A stretch of 64,000 nucleotides of DNA, from assembly GCF_000379465.1 (NCBI RefSeq), contig NZ_KB905458.1, forward strand, positions 1 to 64,000, given 5' to 3'. A program made the translations under genes and the position numbers. Source of the DNA: Sciscionella marina DSM 45152. Lineage in GTDB: Bacteria; Actinomycetota; Actinomycetes; Mycobacteriales; Pseudonocardiaceae. Under the pieces are notes generated by a model that saw only the letters and a program-made list of their open reading frames with translations, searched no databases and was not told the DNA's origin. This document shows, piece after piece, positions 9,227-18,226 of the stretch (positions are counted from its first letter, which is position 1; each line of letters starts with the position of its first letter).

Positions 9227-10201
9227 ATGACCGTGCCTGCCCCGCACCGCGTCGCCGTCCTCGCGATCCCGGACACCATCGGCTATGACCTCACCATCCC
9301 CACTCAGGTGTTCGGTACCGCGCGAGGCGCGGGCGGCGAGCGGCTGTACGAGGTCACGGTGTGCGGGGTCAGCGATACCTCCCCGGTGCCGACGACCTCG
9401 GGTTTCGGCATCGTGCCCGCGGCCGGTCCGGAGGCGATCGAGCAGGCGGACACCGTGATCGTGCCCGGGACCGACTCCCGGGGACCGCGCAATGAAGGGG
9501 TGCTCTATCCGCCATTGGCCGCCGCGCTGGACCGGATCCCGGACACCGCGCGGGTCATGTCCATCTGCACCGGGGCCTTCGTGCTCGGGGCTTCCGGGCG
9601 CCTCGACGGACGGCGCGCCACCACCCACTGGTCGCACACCACGCGGTTCCGCGAGCTCTATCCCGCGGTGCTACTGGACGATTCGGTGCTCTACGTGGAC
9701 GAGGGTGACCTGCTCAGCTCGGCGGGGCTGGCCGCGGGCAACGACCTGTGCCTGCACGTGCTGCGCCGGGATCACGGCGCCGAGGTCGCCAATGCCGTCG
9801 CGCGCTACTGCGTGGTCCCGCCGTGGCGCGCCGGTGGCCAGGCGCAGTTCATCGAGAAGCCGGTACCCGAACCGTGCGGGAGCACCGCGACCACCAGGGC
9901 CTGGGCGCTCGCCCGGCTCGAGTCCGCGCTGAGCCTCACCGAACTCGCCGCGCACGCACACCTGAGCACCCGCACCTTCGCGCGCCGGTTCCACGAGGAG
10001 ACCGGGATGTCTCCGCGCGCCTGGCTGATCCAGCAGCGGGTGCACTACGCGCGCAGGCTGCTCGAGACGAGCGGGCACAGCGTGGAAGAGATCGCGCGGC
10101 GCAGCGGGCTCGGTTCGGCGGCCACGCTGCGGCACCACTTCGGCGCGCAGCTCGGCATCGCACCACTGGCCTATCGGCGCACGTTTACGCCCTCGGCGTA
10201 G
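9227..10201 (+). CDS. GlxA-family AraC-type transcriptional regulator
   Basis: The protein (324 aa) has an N-terminal DJ-1/PfpI-like class I amidotransferase fold (HRVAVLAIPDTIGYDLTIPTQVFG, then the nucleophile-elbow-like MSICTGAFVLGASGRLDGRRATTHW). A C-terminal AraC HTH follows from about residue 225 (LAAHAHLSTRTFARRFHEETGMSPRAWL, RLLETSGHSVEEIARRSGLGSAATLRHHF). Such GlxA-type regulators respond to metabolites and often control divergent transporter or catabolic genes; the MFS gene at 7800-9182 is the obvious candidate. ATG 9227 is chosen because upstream codons are not conserved-looking. It overlaps the convergent SDR gene by 31 bp. Confidence 0.9.
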   Translation: MTVPAPHRVAVLAIPDTIGYDLTIPTQVFGTARGAGGERLYEVTVCGVSDTSPVPTTSGFGIVPAAGPEAIEQADTVIVPGTDSRGPRNEGVLYPPLAAALDRIPDTARVMSICTGAFVLGASGRLDGRRATTHWSHTTRFRELYPAVLLDDSVLYVDEGDLLSSAGLAAGNDLCLHVLRRDHGAEVANAVARYCVVPPWRAGGQAQFIEKPVPEPCGSTATTRAWALARLESALSLTELAAHAHLSTRTFARRFHEETGMSPRAWLIQQRVHYARRLLETSGHSVEEIARRSGLGSAATLRHHFGAQLGIAPLAYRRTFTPSA

Positions 10202-10872
10202 GGACCGGCACGTTCCTCGATCCGGTCCCGCTCGGTGTGCATTCGCCAGTACCGTTCGGCGAGCTCATCCGGATCCAGACGCCCAGTGGCGGGAACACCC
10301 GAGGAATCGAACTGTGCGGCGACATCGCTGCGCCCGACGACACCCCCGATCAGCAGGGCAGCCAGATGCACTCCGTGCTCGGCCAGCGCACCGTGCGCGG
10401 CGTGGATGTAATTGCGCAGCCCGGCGCCCGCGATGCCGTAGCCGCCGAGTTCGGCCATCGGCAGGGCCGCCGAGGCACCGAGTCCGTGCAGCACGGTGCG
10501 CGCACCACCCTCGATCAGCAGCCTGCTCAGCGAGTGTGGGGCAAGCAGGGCACCGTTCATGGCGGCGAGCAGATTCTCCGTGTCCACCTCGAGCACCGGG
10601 CGGACGAGTCCGGGGTCGAGCAGGCCGTGCAGCACGGCGACATCCACCGGGCCGAGCTCGGCGAGCAGGCCTTCGTGGGTGGCGCGATCGGCCAGATCGG
10701 CGGGATGCGCGTCCGCCTCGATCCCCTTGGCGCGCAGTTCGCGGGCGAATCCGTCCAGGCGTTCGGCTCGCCTGGCGAGCAGGGTGACCGCGAATCCCTC
10801 CCGCCCGAACCGGCGCCCCGTGGCGAGACCCAGCCCGGGACCGGCACCGAACACCGCAAGCCTCGGTGACAT
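10171..10872 (-). CDS. short-chain dehydrogenase/reductase-like protein
   Basis: This 233-aa Rossmann-fold protein has an N-terminal nucleotide-binding region PRLAVFGAGPGLGLATGRRFGREGF and a basic ARRAERL segment, which favours NADP. It lacks a clear YxxxK catalytic pair (GGYGIAGAG occurs at the expected place), so it is an atypical SDR whose enzymatic activity is doubtful. The ATG at 10872 is preceded by GGAGGT at 5 nt and is preferred over the upstream ATG at 10884, which lies inside an operator palindrome. It is divergent from a TetR gene whose operators cover its promoter. Confidence 0.78.
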   Translation of the reverse strand: MSPRLAVFGAGPGLGLATGRRFGREGFAVTLLARRAERLDGFARELRAKGIEADAHPADLADRATHEGLLAELGPVDVAVLHGLLDPGLVRPVLEVDTENLLAAMNGALLAPHSLSRLLIEGGARTVLHGLGASAALPMAELGGYGIAGAGLRNYIHAAHGALAEHGVHLAALLIGGVVGRSDVAAQFDSSGVPATGRLDPDELAERYWRMHTERDRIEERAGPYAEGVNVRR

Positions 10873-10882
10873 GACCACCTCC

Positions 10883-10950
10883 ATAAGTTGAGTTCATCTT
10901 CAACTTATGAAGCTACGCCGAAGTTGAGGGAGTTTTCAACTTCGGCGTAG
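10883..10950. promoter_or_regulatory. two TetR operators sharing AAGTTGA half-sites
   Basis: The interval between the SDR and tetR genes holds two perfect inverted repeats. O1 is ATAAGTTGA-N8-TCAACTTAT (10883-10908). O2 is a 15-bp arm repeat CTACGCCGAAGTTGA-N8-TCAACTTCGGCGTAG (10913-10950). Both have an AAGTTGA / TCAACTT core with the same 8-bp spacer and lie 36 bp apart centre to centre. They sit exactly over the divergent promoters, so the TetR protein encoded at 10962 probably represses itself and the SDR gene. Confidence 0.8.
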
Positions 10951-10961
10951 GCTCGGGCCCC

Positions 10962-11501
10962 ATGCGAAAGGACGCGGCGCGCAACCGGGAACTGCTCATC
11001 GAGGCTGCGAAGACCGTGTTCGCCACGCGCGGGCTCCATGTGGCGCTGGACGAGATCGCGCGCACCGCCGGGGTCTCGATCGGCACGTTGTACAACCGGT
11101 TCCCGACCAGGAACGAGCTCGTGGCCGCGGTGTACGCGGAGACCTTCGAACGGAGCGCACGACTGGCCAAGCGCTGCCTAGAGGTCGCCGATCCGTGGGA
11201 GGCTTTCGTCCGCTATCTACGCGGTACCTGTGAGCTCCAGATCGTCGATCGCGGGTACGCGCAGGTGTGCAGCCGCGATTTCGGTGCGGGTTCGGCTATC
11301 GAGTCCGCCAAACACGCGGCCATCGCGAGCACCGAACAGCTCGTGGCACGCACCAAGGACAGCGGCCTGCTGCGCGCCGACTTCGAACTCCGCGATATGG
11401 CGCTGACGATCCTGGCCACCGCCTCGGTCGGGCAGGTCTCGGGCGCGCGCGAGGATTGGGAGCGGCTGCTCAACCTGCTGCTGGACGCGTTCCGCGCCTG
11501 A
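10962..11501 (+). CDS. TetR-family repressor
   Basis: The 179-aa protein has an N-terminal TetR HTH (RNRELLIEAAKTVFATRGLHVALDEIARTAGVSIGTLYNRFPTRNELVAAVYAE) and a ligand-binding C-terminal helical domain. The ATG follows the second operator directly, with no obvious Shine-Dalgarno, so it may be leaderless. It is divergent from the SDR gene and is presumed to control that pair. Its inducing ligand cannot be told from sequence. Confidence 0.92.
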   Translation: MRKDAARNRELLIEAAKTVFATRGLHVALDEIARTAGVSIGTLYNRFPTRNELVAAVYAETFERSARLAKRCLEVADPWEAFVRYLRGTCELQIVDRGYAQVCSRDFGAGSAIESAKHAAIASTEQLVARTKDSGLLRADFELRDMALTILATASVGQVSGAREDWERLLNLLLDAFRA

Positions 11502-13082
11502 TCAGCCCGGGCAGCGGGTGCCTTCCGGCGGGAGCTTTTTCGTGACGAGGTAGTCGCTCGCCGCCTTGTCGATGCACTTGTCGCCCTGCAGGAACGCGGT
11601 GTGCTGGGTGCCCTCGTTGGTGAGCAGCCCGCCGCCGAGCGCCTTGGCAAGGTTGACCCCGGCCTGGTACGGCGTCGCCGGGTCGTTGGTGGTGGAGATG
11701 GTCAGCGTGGGCGCGACCCCGGCGACCTTGGGCGTCGCGGGCAGCGGATTCGCCTTGACCTTCCAGAACGCGCAGGCATCCAGTTCCCCGGTCGCCGGTT
11801 TTCCGTCGTCCAGGAACGGCGCGACCTTATCGGCTTCCCCTTCGGCCGTTTTGAGTTTGTTCCGATCGGTTTCGCGTGGATCGTCGAGACAATGCACGGC
11901 CATGTTCGCGTCCTGGGTCGTGGAATACTTCCCGCTCGGATACCGCTCCTCGTACATATCGGCGAGTGCCATGAGCACCCGGCCGTTTCCTTCCCGCAGC
12001 TGACCGAGCCCCATGTTCAGCGGCTGCCAGAACTGCTTGCTGTACAAGGCTTGGGTGACCCCGGTGGTCGCGTCGTCGTAGGTGAGCTCGCGTCCGTCGG
12101 CCAACCGGATCGGGTGTCCGATCAGGCCACGGGTGAGGTCCTGGAATTGTTTGGTCGCCCCGTTCGGATCCTTTCCGACCGCGCATTGCTGCTGTTGCGC
12201 GCACCAGGCCGAGAATTTGTCGAATGCCTCCTGGAATCCTTTTCGCTGGGCGATCACCGAGGTCAGCTGTTCCTGATCGGGATCGACCGCGCCGTCGAGC
12301 ACCATCGCGCGCACGTTCTTCGGGAACTGTTCGGCATAGGCCGATCCGATCCGGGTGCCGTAGGAAAAACCGGCGTAAGTGAGCTGCTTGTCCCCGAGCG
12401 CGGACCGCAGCACGTCCATGTCCTTGACGACGTCCCTGGTGCCCATGTGGGCGAGCATGTCGGCGCCGTCCGTGGTGCGCTCGGCGCATTTGTCCGCGTA
12501 GTCGCGCTGCTGTGCCTCGTTCTTCGCGACCCCGGCGGGCGAGGTGTCCAGATCGGCGTCCTCGGCGCGCTGCCGGTCCCGTTCCGCACCGGTCAGGCAG
12601 CTGATCCGGGGCTCGCTCGCCCCGATACCGCGCGGATCGAAGCCGACCAGGTCGAAGCGCTTGCCGAGCTCATTGCCCGCGGCCTGTTTGGCCAGCGAGG
12701 CCGCGGCCTCCATCCCGGAGACGCCCGGGCCGCCCGGGTTGGTCAGCAGCGAGCCGATCCGCTGTCCGGTCGCCGGGCGGCGCAGCAGGCCGAGGCTGAT
12801 CTTCTTCCCGTCCGGCTTCGCGTAGTCGAGCGGTACCTGCAGGCGCGCACACTGCAGGTCGGAGGCGGCGAACGCCTGGCCGGCGGTCGGCGAGCTCGCG
12901 TACGGCGCACAGGCACCCCAGCGCAGCGACTGGCCGTAGTAGGCGCCGAGCCCGGCGGGCACCGAACCGGCTGGCCCCTTCGACTCGGTGACGGTCCGCT
13001 GCCCGGGAGCCTGTTCGCTGCCCGCGGAGCAGCCGGTCACCAGCAGCAGCATGGCGGCGACGAGGCACAAAGCGTTACGCAC
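11502..13082 (-). CDS. secreted tripeptidyl-aminopeptidase-like serine hydrolase (lipoprotein)
   Basis: This is an exported alpha/beta hydrolase of the SlpD/E-Tap/Hip1 (CaeA) type, which cleaves peptides outside the membrane. A GTG start at 13082 (GGGAGG upstream) gives a lipoprotein signal with lipobox LVTGC at residues 15-19. The fold shows GSLLTNPGGPGVSGM (oxyanion region), FDLVGFDPRGIGAS, the nucleophile elbow AGFSYGTRIG (Ser), and a C-terminal TAP-like domain with NDPATPYQAG (Asp) and GTQHTAF (His). Several cysteines suggest disulfides, fitting export. Length 526 aa is normal for the family. The gene is convergent with tetR. Confidence 0.9.
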   Translation of the reverse strand: MRNALCLVAAMLLLVTGCSAGSEQAPGQRTVTESKGPAGSVPAGLGAYYGQSLRWGACAPYASSPTAGQAFAASDLQCARLQVPLDYAKPDGKKISLGLLRRPATGQRIGSLLTNPGGPGVSGMEAAASLAKQAAGNELGKRFDLVGFDPRGIGASEPRISCLTGAERDRQRAEDADLDTSPAGVAKNEAQQRDYADKCAERTTDGADMLAHMGTRDVVKDMDVLRSALGDKQLTYAGFSYGTRIGSAYAEQFPKNVRAMVLDGAVDPDQEQLTSVIAQRKGFQEAFDKFSAWCAQQQQCAVGKDPNGATKQFQDLTRGLIGHPIRLADGRELTYDDATTGVTQALYSKQFWQPLNMGLGQLREGNGRVLMALADMYEERYPSGKYSTTQDANMAVHCLDDPRETDRNKLKTAEGEADKVAPFLDDGKPATGELDACAFWKVKANPLPATPKVAGVAPTLTISTTNDPATPYQAGVNLAKALGGGLLTNEGTQHTAFLQGDKCIDKAASDYLVTKKLPPEGTRCPG

Positions 13083-13159
13083 CCGTCCGATCCTCCCACC
13101 CCCTCCCGTGTGACCGACGTTGCGTGTGGTCGCGCACGGCGATGACGGACAATGGCGGC

Positions 13160-14875
13160 ATGCCGAAGCTGCGCATCGCCATGGCCCAGACCAACCCGTG
13201 CGTCGGGGACCTCGAGGGCAACGCCGCACAGGTGCTCGACTGGTCGCGCAAGGCCGCCGAGCGGGGGGCGCATCTCGTCGTGTTCGGTGAGCTGGCGCTT
13301 GCCGGTTACCCGGTGGAGGACCTCGCGCTGCGGGAGACCTTCGTGACCGCCTCGGCGCGCCGCATCGAACGGCTGGCCACCGAGCTCGAGGAGGCGGGCT
13401 GCGGGGAGCTGGCCGTGCTCGCCGGTTACCTGGACAGCGACGCCGAAGGGGTGCGCAACGCGGTGGCCGTGCTGCACCGCGGCGCGATCGTGGCCCGGCA
13501 GTTCAAACACCACCTGCCCAACTACGGGGTGTTCGACGAGCGCCGCTACTTCGCCAAGGGCACCGGTCTGGACATCCTGCGGCTGCACGGCCTGGAGATC
13601 GGCATGGCGATCTGCGAGGACCTCTGGCACGCCGGCGGGCCGCTCGCCGCGCTGCGCGAGGCCGGGGTGGACCTGGTGGTCATCCCGAACGCCTCACCGT
13701 ACGAGCGGAACAAGGACGACGCCCGGTTCGAGCTGGTCGCCCGCCGTGCCCGCGAGACCGGGGCGGCGCTGGCCTACTGCAATCTGGTCGGCGGGCAGGA
13801 CGACCTGGTCTTCGACGGGGACTCGATGATCGTGGACGCCGAGGGCTCGCTGGTCTCCCGCGCCCCGCAGTTCGTGGAGCACCTGCAGCTGCTCGACCTG
13901 GACCTGCCCGGCGGGGCGGCGCGCACCGGGGGACCGGTCGCCGGGTTCGAGACCCGCCGGATCACGCTCGGCGCCGAACCGCTCCCCGACTATCCCAGCG
14001 AGCACGGGCCGTTCATCGCCGAACCGCTCGGTGACGAGGCCGAGGTGTGGTCCGCGCTGGTCACCGGCCTGCGCGACTACGCGCACAAGAACGGTTTCCG
14101 CTCGGTGGTCTTCGGGTTCTCCGGCGGGATCGATTCCTCGGTGTGCGCGGCGCTGACCGCGGACGCGCTGGGCGCGGACGCGCTCCACGGGGTGTCCATG
14201 CCCTCGGTGTACTCCTCGGAGCACTCCCGCTCGGATGCCGAGGAACTCGCCGAGCGCATCGGCTGCCACTTCCGCACGGTGCCCATCGCCGCGATGGTCG
14301 CCGACTACGTGGGCACCCTCGGGCTGACCGGGCTCGCCGAGGAGAACGTGCAGGCCCGCTGCCGGGGAACGCTGGTCATGGCACTGTCCAATCAGGAGGG
14401 TCACCTGGTGCTCGCGCCGGGGAACAAGACCGAGCTCTCGGTCGGCTACTCCACGATGTACGGGGACGCGGTCGGCGGATTCGCCCCGATCAAGGATGTG
14501 CCCAAGACTCTGGTGTGGCAGCTGGCGAAATGGCGCAACGCGGAGGCGGAGAAACGCGGCGAGACCGCGCCGATCCCGCCGAACTCGATCGAGAAGCCAC
14601 CGTCCGCGGAACTCCGGCCCGGTCAGCAGGACACCGACTCGCTGCCGCCGTACGAGGTGCTCGACCGGATCCTCGCCGACTACGTGGAAGGCGACCGTGG
14701 CTACGCGGAGATCCTCGCGGCCGGGTTCGATCCGGAACTGGTGAACAAGGTGATCCGGCTGGTCGACCGGGCCGAGTACAAGCGCCGCCAGTACCCGCCG
14801 GGCACGAAGGTCTCGGCCAAGGCCTTCGGCCGGGACCGCCGGCTCCCGCTGACCTCGGCCTGGCGCGAGGGTTAG
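13160..14875 (+). CDS. nadE: glutamine-dependent NAD+ synthetase
   Basis: NadE performs the last step of NAD synthesis, amidating deamido-NAD with glutamine nitrogen. The 571-aa protein has an N-terminal nitrilase-type glutaminase domain with the Glu (VVFGELALAGYP), Lys (QFKHHLPNYGVFDERRYF) and Cys (MAICEDLWHAGG) triad. A C-terminal synthetase domain carries the ATP pyrophosphatase loop FGFSGGIDSS and APGNKTELSVGYSTMYGD. The ATG at 13160 starts the conserved PKLRIAMAQTNP; 12 in-frame codons upstream are not conserved. Its TAG overlaps the convergent DUF2530 stop by 4 bp. Confidence 0.96.
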   Translation: MPKLRIAMAQTNPCVGDLEGNAAQVLDWSRKAAERGAHLVVFGELALAGYPVEDLALRETFVTASARRIERLATELEEAGCGELAVLAGYLDSDAEGVRNAVAVLHRGAIVARQFKHHLPNYGVFDERRYFAKGTGLDILRLHGLEIGMAICEDLWHAGGPLAALREAGVDLVVIPNASPYERNKDDARFELVARRARETGAALAYCNLVGGQDDLVFDGDSMIVDAEGSLVSRAPQFVEHLQLLDLDLPGGAARTGGPVAGFETRRITLGAEPLPDYPSEHGPFIAEPLGDEAEVWSALVTGLRDYAHKNGFRSVVFGFSGGIDSSVCAALTADALGADALHGVSMPSVYSSEHSRSDAEELAERIGCHFRTVPIAAMVADYVGTLGLTGLAEENVQARCRGTLVMALSNQEGHLVLAPGNKTELSVGYSTMYGDAVGGFAPIKDVPKTLVWQLAKWRNAEAEKRGETAPIPPNSIEKPPSAELRPGQQDTDSLPPYEVLDRILADYVEGDRGYAEILAAGFDPELVNKVIRLVDRAEYKRRQYPPGTKVSAKAFGRDRRLPLTSAWREG

Positions 14876-15180
14876 GAGCGGGTCTGAGGGCTCTCGTCGG
14901 TGTCGAAGCCGGTCTGCGCGCCGCGTGAGCCCCGCTTCGCCGCGGCCCGCTGCCATTCGGAGAGCCCGAAGAACAGCATTCCGCCGACCGTGCCGTAGAG
15001 CGTCACCCAGAACCATTCGCCCCGCTCACCGAGGACGCAGAGCACGAGAAAGGCCACGAGCCAGGCGCCGATCCCGATGAACGCGACCGGTCGCAGATCG
15101 GTCAGCTTCCTCGGTAACGGTGGCACCGGTGCGAGCTCGGGCGCATCCCGTTCGCTAGCGTCAGACACGTCTAGCAGCAT
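14872..15180 (-). CDS. DUF2530-type small membrane protein
   Basis: This 102-aa protein has two predicted membrane helices (VAFIGIGAWLVAFLVLCVLG and WFWVTLYGTVGGMLFFGLSEWQRAA) and basic, then acidic, ends. It resembles the actinobacterial DUF2530 family, which often sits beside purine or NCS2 permease genes; function is unknown. The ATG at 15180 lies 2 bp from repeat copy C, so its promoter must lie within that element. A GTG at 15168 is an alternative start. Confidence 0.7.
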   Translation of the reverse strand: MLLDVSDASERDAPELAPVPPLPRKLTDLRPVAFIGIGAWLVAFLVLCVLGERGEWFWVTLYGTVGGMLFFGLSEWQRAAAKRGSRGAQTGFDTDESPQTRS

Positions 15181-15181
15181 A

Positions 15182-15389
15182 GAGGTTGCGCGGATGGGGC
15201 TGTCGTCGCGAGCGGGAGTCAGCTCGGCGGTGTCCTGCGGGACACCCGCGCCCGAGATCGCAAGGCGAAGGATCGAGTCATAGCGGCAGCTATGGTGATC
15301 GAGGGCAACGCAGCGGATCGCCGATTGGCATGCGAAGGTACTTCGCCGACGTCGCAGCGCAGCAGACTTCGCCCCATCCGTGTGACCTC
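15182..15389 (+). repeat. dispersed structured element, copy C
   Basis: This copy fills almost the entire 227-bp interval between the DUF2530 gene and the NCS2 permease. Its ends (15182-15200 and 15371-15389) can pair over 19 bp with 16 Watson-Crick and 3 G-T pairs. The arm sequence (GGATGGGGC/GCCCCATCC) differs from copies A and B, yet pairing is kept. Internal hairpins are GGTGTCC..GGGACACC (15229-15246), CATAGC-GGCA-GCTATG (15279-15294), and GCGAAG-GTA-CTTCGC (at about 15332-15346). It ends 18 nt before the permease start codon and thus would be the 5' UTR of that gene. Confidence 0.85.
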
Positions 15390-15407
15390 GCCTAACGAGG
15401 GGCGGAG

Positions 15408-16862
15408 ATGACCGCGACAACCGGCAAACTCGATGGCTTCTTCAAGATCAGCGAGCGCGGCTCGACGGTCGGCAGAGAAGTGCGCGGCGGCGTGGTCACG
15501 TTCGTGACCATGGCCTACATCGTGCTGCTCAACCCGGTCATCCTGGGCAGCAGCTCCCCGGAAGCGGCCAACGCCAAACGGGATGTGCTCGGCGGAATCC
15601 TCCCGGTGAACCAGGTCTCCGCGGTGACCGCGCTCGTGGCCGGGGTGCTCACCATCGCGATGGGCCTGATCGCGAACTATCCCTTCGCGATCGCGGCCGG
15701 GCTCGGCATCAACACCCTGCTCGCCGCCTCGATCGCCCCGCAGGTGACCTGGCCGGAGGCGATGGGTCTGGTCGTGGTGGACGGGATCGTGATCGTGCTG
15801 CTGGTCGCGACCGGGTTCCGCACGGCGGTGTTCAACGCGGTCCCTCCCCCGCTGAAATCCGCGATCGCCGCGGGCATCGGGATGTACATCTGCCTGATCG
15901 GCTTCGTGGACGCCGGTTTCGTGCGCCGGATCCCGGACTCGGCGAACACCACCACCCCGGTGCAGCTCGGCATCAACGGCTCGATCGCCTCCTGGCCGAC
16001 GCTGGTGTTCGTCCTCGGCCTGCTCGGCACCGGGATCCTGGTCGCCCGCAAGGTCCGCGGGGCGATCCTGCTCGGGGTACTCGGCACCACCGTCCTCTCC
16101 ATCATCGTCGAAGCGTTCGCGCACGCGGGGAAATCGAACGGGACGAACGCCAAGGGCTGGAACCTGTCCTATCCCGCCGTGCCGCACCAGGTGCTCGGCC
16201 TCCCCGATCTCTCACTGGTCGGCGATATCTCCTTCGGCGCGTGGACCCGGCTTCCGATGATCACCGTGGTGCTGCTGGTCTTCACTCTCGTGGTGGCGAA
16301 CTTCTTCGATGCGATGGGCACCATGACCGGGATCGGCAAGGAGGCCGGTTACCTGGACGAGAAAGGGCAGTTCCCGGGGATCGGGAAAGCCCTGTTCGTG
16401 GAAGGGCTCGGCGCCGTCGCCGGTGGCGCGGCCTCGGCGAGTTCGAACACCGTGTTCGTGGAATCCACCTCCGGGGTCGCCGAGGGGGCGCGCACCGGAT
16501 TGGCGAACGTGGTCACCGGCGGGCTCTTCCTCGTGGCGATGTTCCTGACTCCGCTCTACGAGATCGTGCCGGTCGAAGCGGCGGCCCCGGCACTCGTCGT
16601 GGTCGGCGCGATGATGATGGGACAGGTCGCCGGCATCGACTTCCGCGACTTCACCGTGGCACTGCCCGCCTTTCTCACGATCGTGGTGATGTCTTTCACG
16701 TATTCCATCGCCAACGGGATCGGCGCGGGCTTCATCTCCTACGTGCTTTTGCAGTCGTGCAGCGGAAAGGCGCGCTCCGTGCATCCGCTCATGTGGGTGG
16801 TCGCGGTGGCCTTCCTCGCCTACTTCGGCGTCGGTCCGCTCCAGCAGACCTTGAGTTCGTGA
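15408..16862 (+). CDS. NCS2 (AzgA-type) purine permease
   Basis: This inner-membrane nucleobase:proton symporter (484 aa, about 12-14 segments) has the AzgA-branch signatures FFKISERGSTVGREVRGGVVTFVTMAYIV at the N-terminus, NYPFAIAAGLGIN (QH-like motif region), and ANFFDAMGTMTGI plus ASSNTVFVESTSGVAEGARTGL in the second half. Members carry adenine, guanine or hypoxanthine. GAGGGGCGGAG lies just before the ATG. The upstream region is occupied by repeat copy C. No purine riboswitch sequence is evident. Confidence 0.92.
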   Translation: MTATTGKLDGFFKISERGSTVGREVRGGVVTFVTMAYIVLLNPVILGSSSPEAANAKRDVLGGILPVNQVSAVTALVAGVLTIAMGLIANYPFAIAAGLGINTLLAASIAPQVTWPEAMGLVVVDGIVIVLLVATGFRTAVFNAVPPPLKSAIAAGIGMYICLIGFVDAGFVRRIPDSANTTTPVQLGINGSIASWPTLVFVLGLLGTGILVARKVRGAILLGVLGTTVLSIIVEAFAHAGKSNGTNAKGWNLSYPAVPHQVLGLPDLSLVGDISFGAWTRLPMITVVLLVFTLVVANFFDAMGTMTGIGKEAGYLDEKGQFPGIGKALFVEGLGAVAGGAASASSNTVFVESTSGVAEGARTGLANVVTGGLFLVAMFLTPLYEIVPVEAAAPALVVVGAMMMGQVAGIDFRDFTVALPAFLTIVVMSFTYSIANGIGAGFISYVLLQSCSGKARSVHPLMWVVAVAFLAYFGVGPLQQTLSS

Positions 16863-16894
16863 GGTAGGCTAAGTATGAACTGAGGTGATAGCAC

Positions 16895-18226
16895 TTGGCT
16901 GCCGATGCCGATGACCAGCACGGAACTCAGCCAGCCACACCCACCGATCAGTCCACTTCGGACAGTGCGAAACCCCGCTGGCGCGCGATGTTCGGCTCGC
17001 TGGGCGAACGCAATTACCGGCTCTACGCCAGTGGTCAGGTCCTGTCGCTGACCGGCGTCTGGATGCAGCGTGTCGCGCAGGACTGGCTCGTGCTCGATCT
17101 GGCGCACGGTTCCCCGACCGCGCTCGGTTTCGCCGCGGCACTGCAATTCATTCCCACCGTGCTCCTTTCCCTGTGGGCCGGGGTGCTCGCCGACCGGATG
17201 GACAAGCGGAAACTGCTGCTCGTACTGGAATCGGTACTCGGCCTGTGCGCGCTGGTGCTCGGCCTGCTCACGGTCAGCGGCACGGTCGTGCTGTGGCAGG
17301 TCTACGTGCTCTGCTTCGCGCTCGGGGTCGGCACCGCGATCGAGACCCCGGTGCGCCAGTCCTTCGTGGTGGAAATGGTCGGCAAGAGTCAGCTCACCAA
17401 CGCCGTGGCTCTGAACTCGATGACCTTCAACCTCGCCCGCATGGTCGGCCCCGCGATCGCCGGGGTGATGATCACCGCGGTCGGCTCCGGCTGGGTGTTC
17501 CTGATCAACGCGGCCACCTTCGTCGGGGTACTCGGCGGACTGTGGCTGATGGACCCGAAACGGCTCTATCTTCCCGAGCGAGTACCCCGGGCCAAGGGAC
17601 AACTGCGCGAGGGCCTACGATACGTGTCCAAACGCGCCGACCTGATCACCCTGTTGGTCCTCGTCTTCTTCATCTCCACGTTCGGCCTGAACTTCTATGT
17701 GACGCTGGCGCTGGTCGCGCGCAATGTGTTCAGTTCGACCGCGAGCGCCTACGGCCTGCTCTCCACCCTGCTCGCCATCGGTACGTTGACCGGTGCGGTG
17801 CTCGCGGCGCGGCGAAGCGGGCGCGGTTCACCGCGCCTGCGGGTACTGCTCGGCGGGGCACTGGTGTTCGGTGTGCTCGAGGCGATCGCCGGGCTCATGC
17901 CGACCCTGTGGCTGGTCGGACTGGTGCTCGTGCCGACCGGGGCGGCGATGCTGACCTTCACCACCGCGGCGAACTCCACCGTGCAGCTGTCCGTCTCCCC
18001 CGCCATGCGCGGCCGGGTCATGGGCATCTACATGCTGATGATGCTCGGCGGGAACCCGATCGGCGGGCCGGTATCCGGCTGGCTCGCCGCGCAGTTCGGC
18101 GGCCGCGCTCCGATGGTCGTCGGCGGGATCATCGCGGTACTCGTCGCCTGCACGGGTGGTCTCGTGCTCGCCGCGCGCGGGAAATACCGGATTCCGCCCT
18201 TCCGGGCCCGCCCGACGGTCTCCTAG
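16895..18226 (+). CDS. MFS exporter, DHA3/EntS-like
   Basis: This is a twelve-helix efflux protein (443 aa). The opening MFGSLGERNYRLYASGQVLSLTGVWMQRVAQDWLVL and the motif GVLADRMDKRKLLL are typical of DHA3 drug and siderophore exporters. It begins with TTG at 16895, preceded by GAGGTGAT. Substrate is unknown. Its stop overlaps the convergent serine hydrolase stop by 4 bp. A partial TAGGCTAA sequence upstream recalls half an iron box but is too weak to call. Confidence 0.88.
   Translation: MAADADDQHGTQPATPTDQSTSDSAKPRWRAMFGSLGERNYRLYASGQVLSLTGVWMQRVAQDWLVLDLAHGSPTALGFAAALQFIPTVLLSLWAGVLADRMDKRKLLLVLESVLGLCALVLGLLTVSGTVVLWQVYVLCFALGVGTAIETPVRQSFVVEMVGKSQLTNAVALNSMTFNLARMVGPAIAGVMITAVGSGWVFLINAATFVGVLGGLWLMDPKRLYLPERVPRAKGQLREGLRYVSKRADLITLLVLVFFISTFGLNFYVTLALVARNVFSSTASAYGLLSTLLAIGTLTGAVLAARRSGRGSPRLRVLLGGALVFGVLEAIAGLMPTLWLVGLVLVPTGAAMLTFTTAANSTVQLSVSPAMRGRVMGIYMLMMLGGNPIGGPVSGWLAAQFGGRAPMVVGGIIAVLVACTGGLVLAARGKYRIPPFRARPTVS

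Noticed and set aside
15182-15389. Element copy C as a purine riboswitch
   Set aside because: The same element occurs at three places unrelated to purines and lacks the known purine-aptamer loops. A dispersed element is the simpler reading.
16862-16890. TAGGCTAA sequence upstream of the EntS-like MFS gene as an IdeR box
   Set aside because: Only the central 8 bases fit the consensus and the flanks do not match, in contrast to the 17/19 match at 21340.
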